From: Stictocephala bisonia
Taxonomy: Eukaryota; Arthropoda; Insecta; Hemiptera; Membracidae
Direction: 5' to 3'
Assembly (NCBI GenBank): GCA_035578905.1
Contig: JAQJVL010000309.1
Coordinates: forward strand, 573,501-637,500
DNA length: 64,000 nt
A program made the translations under genes and the position numbers. How positions within the stretch are numbered: position 1 is the first letter of the stretch; each line of letters opens with the position of its first letter. Below are positions 59,301 through 64,000 of this stretch, in pieces. The notes under the pieces were generated by a model. It did not search any database and had not been told where the DNA came from. It worked only from the letters and a program-made list of their open reading frames with translations.

Positions 59301-61384
59301 CCTTTCCATTAGTGTTGGAAAGTGCAATTAGTCATGTCTTGCTTGGAATATCTCAGTTTTCTTCCTTTAGAATCAACTTGATTATAGCAGTACCAAAACT
59401 TGATAGACAGGTCTTTGCCTTCTTACATATAATTTCAAAATATGTTAGGTTATTAGGTGTATTTTATAATAATATTCCAGAAATGTATGAATTGTGTTAA
59501 AATAAATACTTAATTAGTTTTAGTAAAAATAAGCTTTCAAACAAATAAAAACCAGCTCAGTGTGTGTTCTATATTATATCTAACCCATCAATAACTAAAC
59601 TGAGTATAATGCAGGCATATGACTCGTTTGGGACTCTTGCTCTTTTGATCTTATCTGTTGATGCAAATGAATAAACAAACATCCCCTAAGAAGGAAGTAC
59701 ATGTGTACATTCACTGTTGAAAGGAGGTTTGTGGTTATTGCTTGTGTTTTTATAAACATTTTGAAAAAGTGATCAAGTGAATTCAATAATTATAATTTTA
59801 GTGATTCAGTGTGGTCTTTAGCGATGGAAAAGAAAGGGAAAATAATTAAAAGTGGTGAGAGAAAAACAGAGTTAAATGTATATAAGTGTTTTGAAAAGTG
59901 TTACACGAATAAAAATGTTACTTTTTACGTAAAAAGAAAAAAAACAGTGAGGCTATGTTAATTAGTGAAAGAACTAGGATCGAAGAATTATAAATTAAGA
60001 AAGGAAGGAGATTGTGGACAGATTGTCAAGCCATCAAAAATACCTAAAAAATTAAAATATAAAGCAAAAAATTACAGTTAAATTTGTATCTTAATTTTGA
60101 CTATGTTTTTTTATCAAAATTGAAAATAAAACTGCATCCAGAGGAGATATGGTGATAATACTTAATTGATTTCAAATTCATTGTAGGTTAAATGACCAAA
60201 CTAAACAAAAAATAGTACTGTATTTATAAATATTTTCAAAGAGAACTAATAAACAGCAATAAGTTAAGATTAACAACTTAACACCAAGTTAAGATTACTT
60301 GGAACGGGTGGGTTACTTAAAAATAAATGTGACACTTGCATACTATAAAACACCTACTGTATTGTAAATGATGTGATGCCCTGTTAAAATAACTGAAAAA
60401 TAATAACTGGCTTTATGCTTGTAATTTTCACAGCCTAACATTATAAATTCAACTGTAAGTAACATATTTTTAGTAGAATAGGTTTTATATAAAAATAAAT
60501 AATATTTCTCCTGGGTTCGTATTTAAGCTAATAGAATCGTGGATGGTTCAGAGTGAGGCTAGCTCACCAACACATGACCACTGCGCGCACCTTACAATCA
60601 TGTTTCTTAACTATGCATATTGCTGGAAAAAGTTTCAATTAAAAAATAAAGTACCAGTGTTTATCTACAACTTTCCCGCTGACAAAACTTCCCTGACCAA
60701 AAAATAAAAAACTTCCTCACAGGTTGACTTTTCCACGTCTTTTCTAAAATATGTAAACTAAATTTTACTTTTATTATATTATTACAAATTAGTTTTATTA
60801 GATAATCAATTCATACTAACACAGTAAGCATTCACTTCTTCTGTACAAAGTTTACTCAAAATCTCAAAATGTTCAGTCAATATTTTTTCACTTAAAATTC
60901 AGTGTAATTGAATTGTGGCTTCCCAAAACTGAATCTCTAATGGCTATACGTGTTTAAAACATATGTTAATTTTTTAAATTATATTAACTTATTTTTTTAT
61001 TTGATACCTTTAATAACAGGCAATAAATATTTTCCCAATCACTTCCTAGCAAAATTTTGAATTTATGATTACTTTATATTAGCGAGCCAACGTTTTTATT
61101 CAGTACTGTACCTAAAAAAAACTCCCAATTGATTAGCATTGCTTATGGGCTTACCGTACTGCATTCTCAATGTCAAATAGATTATAGTTTAATTTTTTTT
61201 TGCTGTAGTCCCGTTTACATGTTTCAATCACTATAACATGAATTGATCTTTCTCTTTGTGATAATGATTAATACGTTTGTATAATAATATATATTTTAAC
61301 TCAACTATAATTGTGGATGATCAATTATTATATTAATTATATACTAATCTGCATTTAAAAATTATATTAAATGCCTATTGAGTA
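59301..61384. other. AT-rich stretch, almost featureless
   Basis: No long frame and no terminal repeats seen. Only a possible transposase fragment at 59824-60080 is noted. The 63-99-codon frames nearby match nothing. Confidence 0.4.
59824..60080 (+). pseudogene. Possible Tc1-like transposase N-terminal fragment
   Basis: An ATG at 59824 opens MEKKGKIIKSGERKTELNVY, 45 codons to a stop, and a later frame reads LVKELGSKNYKLRKEGDCGQ. The pattern (KSGER..LNVYKCF then a helix-turn-helix-like second part) resembles the N-terminus of the transposase fragment at 8388-8167. Short and low complexity, so weak. Confidence 0.3.
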
Positions 61385-63454
61385 TTGAGATGTTATAGAC
61401 AAATTTCTAGCACAGATGATATGTACAATGCATTCAACGAATGTTTGAACTTCCATATAAATACCTGTTGCCCATTAAGTAAACAAATTTTTTTAAATAA
61501 ACGGAAGGAGAATACTTGGATAACGCGTGGTATCTTGGTTTCTAGGGATAAGCTCAAACTTTACTCAGTCTTAGCTAAAGACTCGAATAACCCTTTATTT
61601 AAACAATTTTACAATAGATACAAAAAAAACATACAAAAAAGTTATAAGGGCTGCCAAATCCCTAGAAGTCAACCGAACACTTGATGGTGCTAAAAACTTT
61701 TCCAAAGCTGCTTGGATTATTATAAATAACACAAAAAACGTGTCTTCAAAAAAACCAATTCAGTTAAATATTAATGGGCATGTCTACGATGACTCAAAAT
61801 CAGTAGCAACGGAATTTAATAACTTTTTTTCAACTGTTGTCCAGATGAACCCTAATAGAAAATCATGTAACGTGGACACTACACAAGAGAGGTGGGTTTT
61901 GCGGTCCATAATGCTGTCTCCTGTGTGTGAAGCGGAAGTGGCTCGGGTGATACAAAATCTTCCACCTAAATTATCCGAGGATATCAATGGTGTTTCAACG
62001 TGGTTATTGAAACAGTATACTGAAAGCATTCTGTGCCCGTTGACGAAAATAATAAACTCTTCGTTCGAAACAGGGTTGTTTCCTTCCAAATTAAAAAATG
62101 CAAAGGTAGTTCCGGTGTTTAAAAAGGAAGACCCAACGGTCTTGAACAACTACCACCCTATTTCAATTTTACCAGCTCCAAGCAAAATCTTTGAAAATGT
62201 ATTTCTTTCCAGGCTGCTTGATTTTCTTGATAAAGAGAAGATTCTGAATGAGGACCAATTTGGTTTTAGACATGGAAAGTCAACCATTGACGCTGTCACC
62301 AGACTGGTCGATTTGGTGTTGGACGGATTAGAAAACAGACAAAAACTGTTGGTGTTTTTTTAGACTTGTCCAAGGCCTTTGATTGTGTCAATCACAACCT
62401 TCTATTGGCAAAACTTGAAAGATATGGCATTCGTGGCCTTCCTTACTCGTGGCTCAAATTGTACTTGGACGACAGAAGTCAATGTGTTCAAATTGGTGAT
62501 TCATTTTCTAATAGTAAAAAAGTTCATTGTGGAGTTCCACAGGGGTCTATTCTAGGCCCGGTTCTCTTCCTGGTTTACGTAAATGAGGTAGGGCCTTCTG
62601 TCTTGAGTGGAAATATCGTTCAATATGCGGACGATACAACACTCTGCTTCAAAGCTGAGTCCATTCCTGCACTTGAAATTGAAGCGTTCACTAATCTTAA
62701 TGCCTGTGTTCAGCAATTTGAAATGGAATATTTATCTACAAACCATTCAAAAACAAAATACATTCATTTTTCTTTAAGAGATCAAGAGTCTTGCTTAAAG
62801 CCACTGATAATGGTTGATGGCATTCTTCTTGATGAAACAAACACTGTCAAGTTCCTGGGAATTCACCTAGATAGGGCGTTGACCTGGAGCTGCCACATTG
62901 ACAGCGTTTGTGCAAAAATTGCCTCTGGTATTTTTGCTTTAAGAAACATTTCAAAATTTTGCACAGTTAAGGTACAGTTAATGGCCTATTTTGGTCTCAT
63001 TTACCCTCACCTTACCTACGGAGTAAGACTGTGGGGTAGCTGTTTCTTAGACAAACTTCAAAGAGTCTTTCGGCTACAAAAAAGAGCAATCCGAATAATT
63101 TCCAAATTAAAAGTTAGAGAGTCATGCAAACAGTCCTTCAGGGAATTAGGTTTGCTGTCGCTGCCTTGCATTTACATTTTGGAGGCTGCACTCTATTGTA
63201 GATTCAAATGTAATTTAACACGAGGTAGCGACATCCATCAACACGAAACAAGAAGTAGTCACAGTTTTAGAGTGGCTCGGCACCGTACATCGGCCCTGGA
63301 ACGCAAACCGTCTGTAGCAGGCGTCAACATTTTAAACATTCTCCCAGATTATATTAAAAGGGAACAAAATTTCAACAAATTCAAGTCTCGATTAAAAGGC
63401 TACTTAGTGGCTCTCGCTTGTTATTCTGTGGGTGAATTAATAGCAGACTCCTAA
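61385..63454 (+). mobile_element. LINE-F, 5'-truncated, single main frameshift
   Basis: A CR1/jockey-like element related to LINE-A. It begins in the linker after the endonuclease (ENTWITRGILVSRDKLKLYS) and runs through the whole RT to its natural stop at 63452-63454. A 3' UTR continues to an AATAAA near 63682. No target duplication was identified. Confidence 0.85.
61385..63454 (+). pseudogene. LINE-F reverse transcriptase
   Basis: The frame 61385-61684 covers the linker, 61740-62363 the fingers (NYHPISILPAPSKIFENVFL, EDQFGFRHGKSTIDAVTRLV), then a one-base shift at 62363 leads into 62366-63454. The second frame begins within motif A (DLSKAFDCVNHNLLLAKL) and has CGVPQGSILGPVLFLVYVNE (motif B) and QYADDTTLCFKAES (motif C). 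It goes on through LGIHLDRALTWSCHIDSV, FRLQKRAIRIISKLKV and a C-terminal region to a normal stop. Catalytic residues are intact; two frame changes (near 61690 and 62363) prevent translation as one protein. It resembles LINE-A closely in the RT and C-terminal parts. Confidence 0.88.
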
Positions 63455-64000
63455 TTTGCGGACGGCTCGGGAGAGATCCTGTATGAATGTTATTGCGGTA
63501 GAAGAGGGTTTGTAGTGAATGAATGCGTTACTCTGTGAACGAATGAACTCCCCCACAAAGCTTTGCTGAAATTGTTATTAATAGTTATTTTATCACATCA
63601 CTTAATGTATCATTAGTTTGTAGGATCATTATTATTAATAATATGACTTTTGCTAAACAATATGTACATATTGTCAAAAAGCAATAAAAACTATCTCATT
63701 TCAGATAACCAAGTCATCAGCACGAACATTACTTAATTTTATTGGTCTCTTTACAATTAAGGTGTTATGTGATTACTAAAAGAACTTAATTTTAAGTGTA
63801 TATTAATCTACAAGTTCTTGCAGGATCATCTTTATTATTTATTTTCGTGTATAAGAGCCAAGAGCATTAATCCCACTGTAATACAATTCAGAACAGCCCT
63901 AAATTAATGTTTAGAAACCAAATTGAAGCTCAAAAAGAACTACATTCATTTTGATCAGCACCACCAAAGTTCAGTTTTAATCTTTCAGCCAAATTGTGAA
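63455..64000. other. LINE-F 3' UTR and flanking DNA
   Basis: The first 230 bp are probably the LINE 3' UTR, ending near an AATAAA at about 63682. Beyond that no feature is recognised. Confidence 0.4.

Overview
This window is animal nuclear DNA, most likely from an insect with a large, repeat-rich genome. A sap-feeding hemipteran is my guess from the mix of mobile elements, and that guess is weak. The only host gene I can support is ISY1, a spliceosome factor, read on the + strand. Four coding exons are present (98-301, 13072-13221, 29523-29638, 40033-40245). Phases agree at every junction, and together they give the last 227 residues and the stop codon. The 5' exons lie upstream of the window. 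The three introns are about 12.8, 16.3 and 10.4 kb and consist largely of mobile elements.

Layout. Intron 1 (302-13071) holds two TTAA-flanked piggyBac-like elements, tRNA-type SINEs and a nest of insertions at 4428-12965. In that nest a hAT-type element contains a head-to-head Penelope-like element with hammerhead-like motifs, which is split by a 5.9-kb LINE, which is itself interrupted by a Tc1/mariner-superfamily element. Intron 2 (13222-29522) begins with a second nest at 13347-22834: hAT, then a TTAA element, then a Tigger-like element holding another TTAA element (with a candidate solo LTR) and a pogo/Tigger element with a broken transposase. A long decayed LINE on the - strand (about 23100-28782) follows, interrupted by SINEs and a Penelope-like insertion. 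Intron 3 (29639-40032) has a mariner with an intact transposase frame, a near-perfect mariner-derived hairpin, inverted minisatellite blocks and a decayed hAT element.

Downstream of ISY1 (40246-64000) no host gene is visible. There are TTAA elements with piggyBac transposase remains, a LINE with a 763-codon open frame, a 3-kb tandem duplication whose edges look like unpolished assembly, and two more LINEs.

Most notable: (1) hammerhead-ribozyme-like motifs in three Penelope-like families, usually in inverted pairs; (2) short element-specific palindromes just inside the ends of six TTAA elements that otherwise differ; (3) the 780-bp mariner palindrome with 374-bp arms; (4) the two nests, whose order of insertion can be read from target-site duplications. 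Apart from ISY1 the coding sequences belong to mobile elements, and nearly all are broken.
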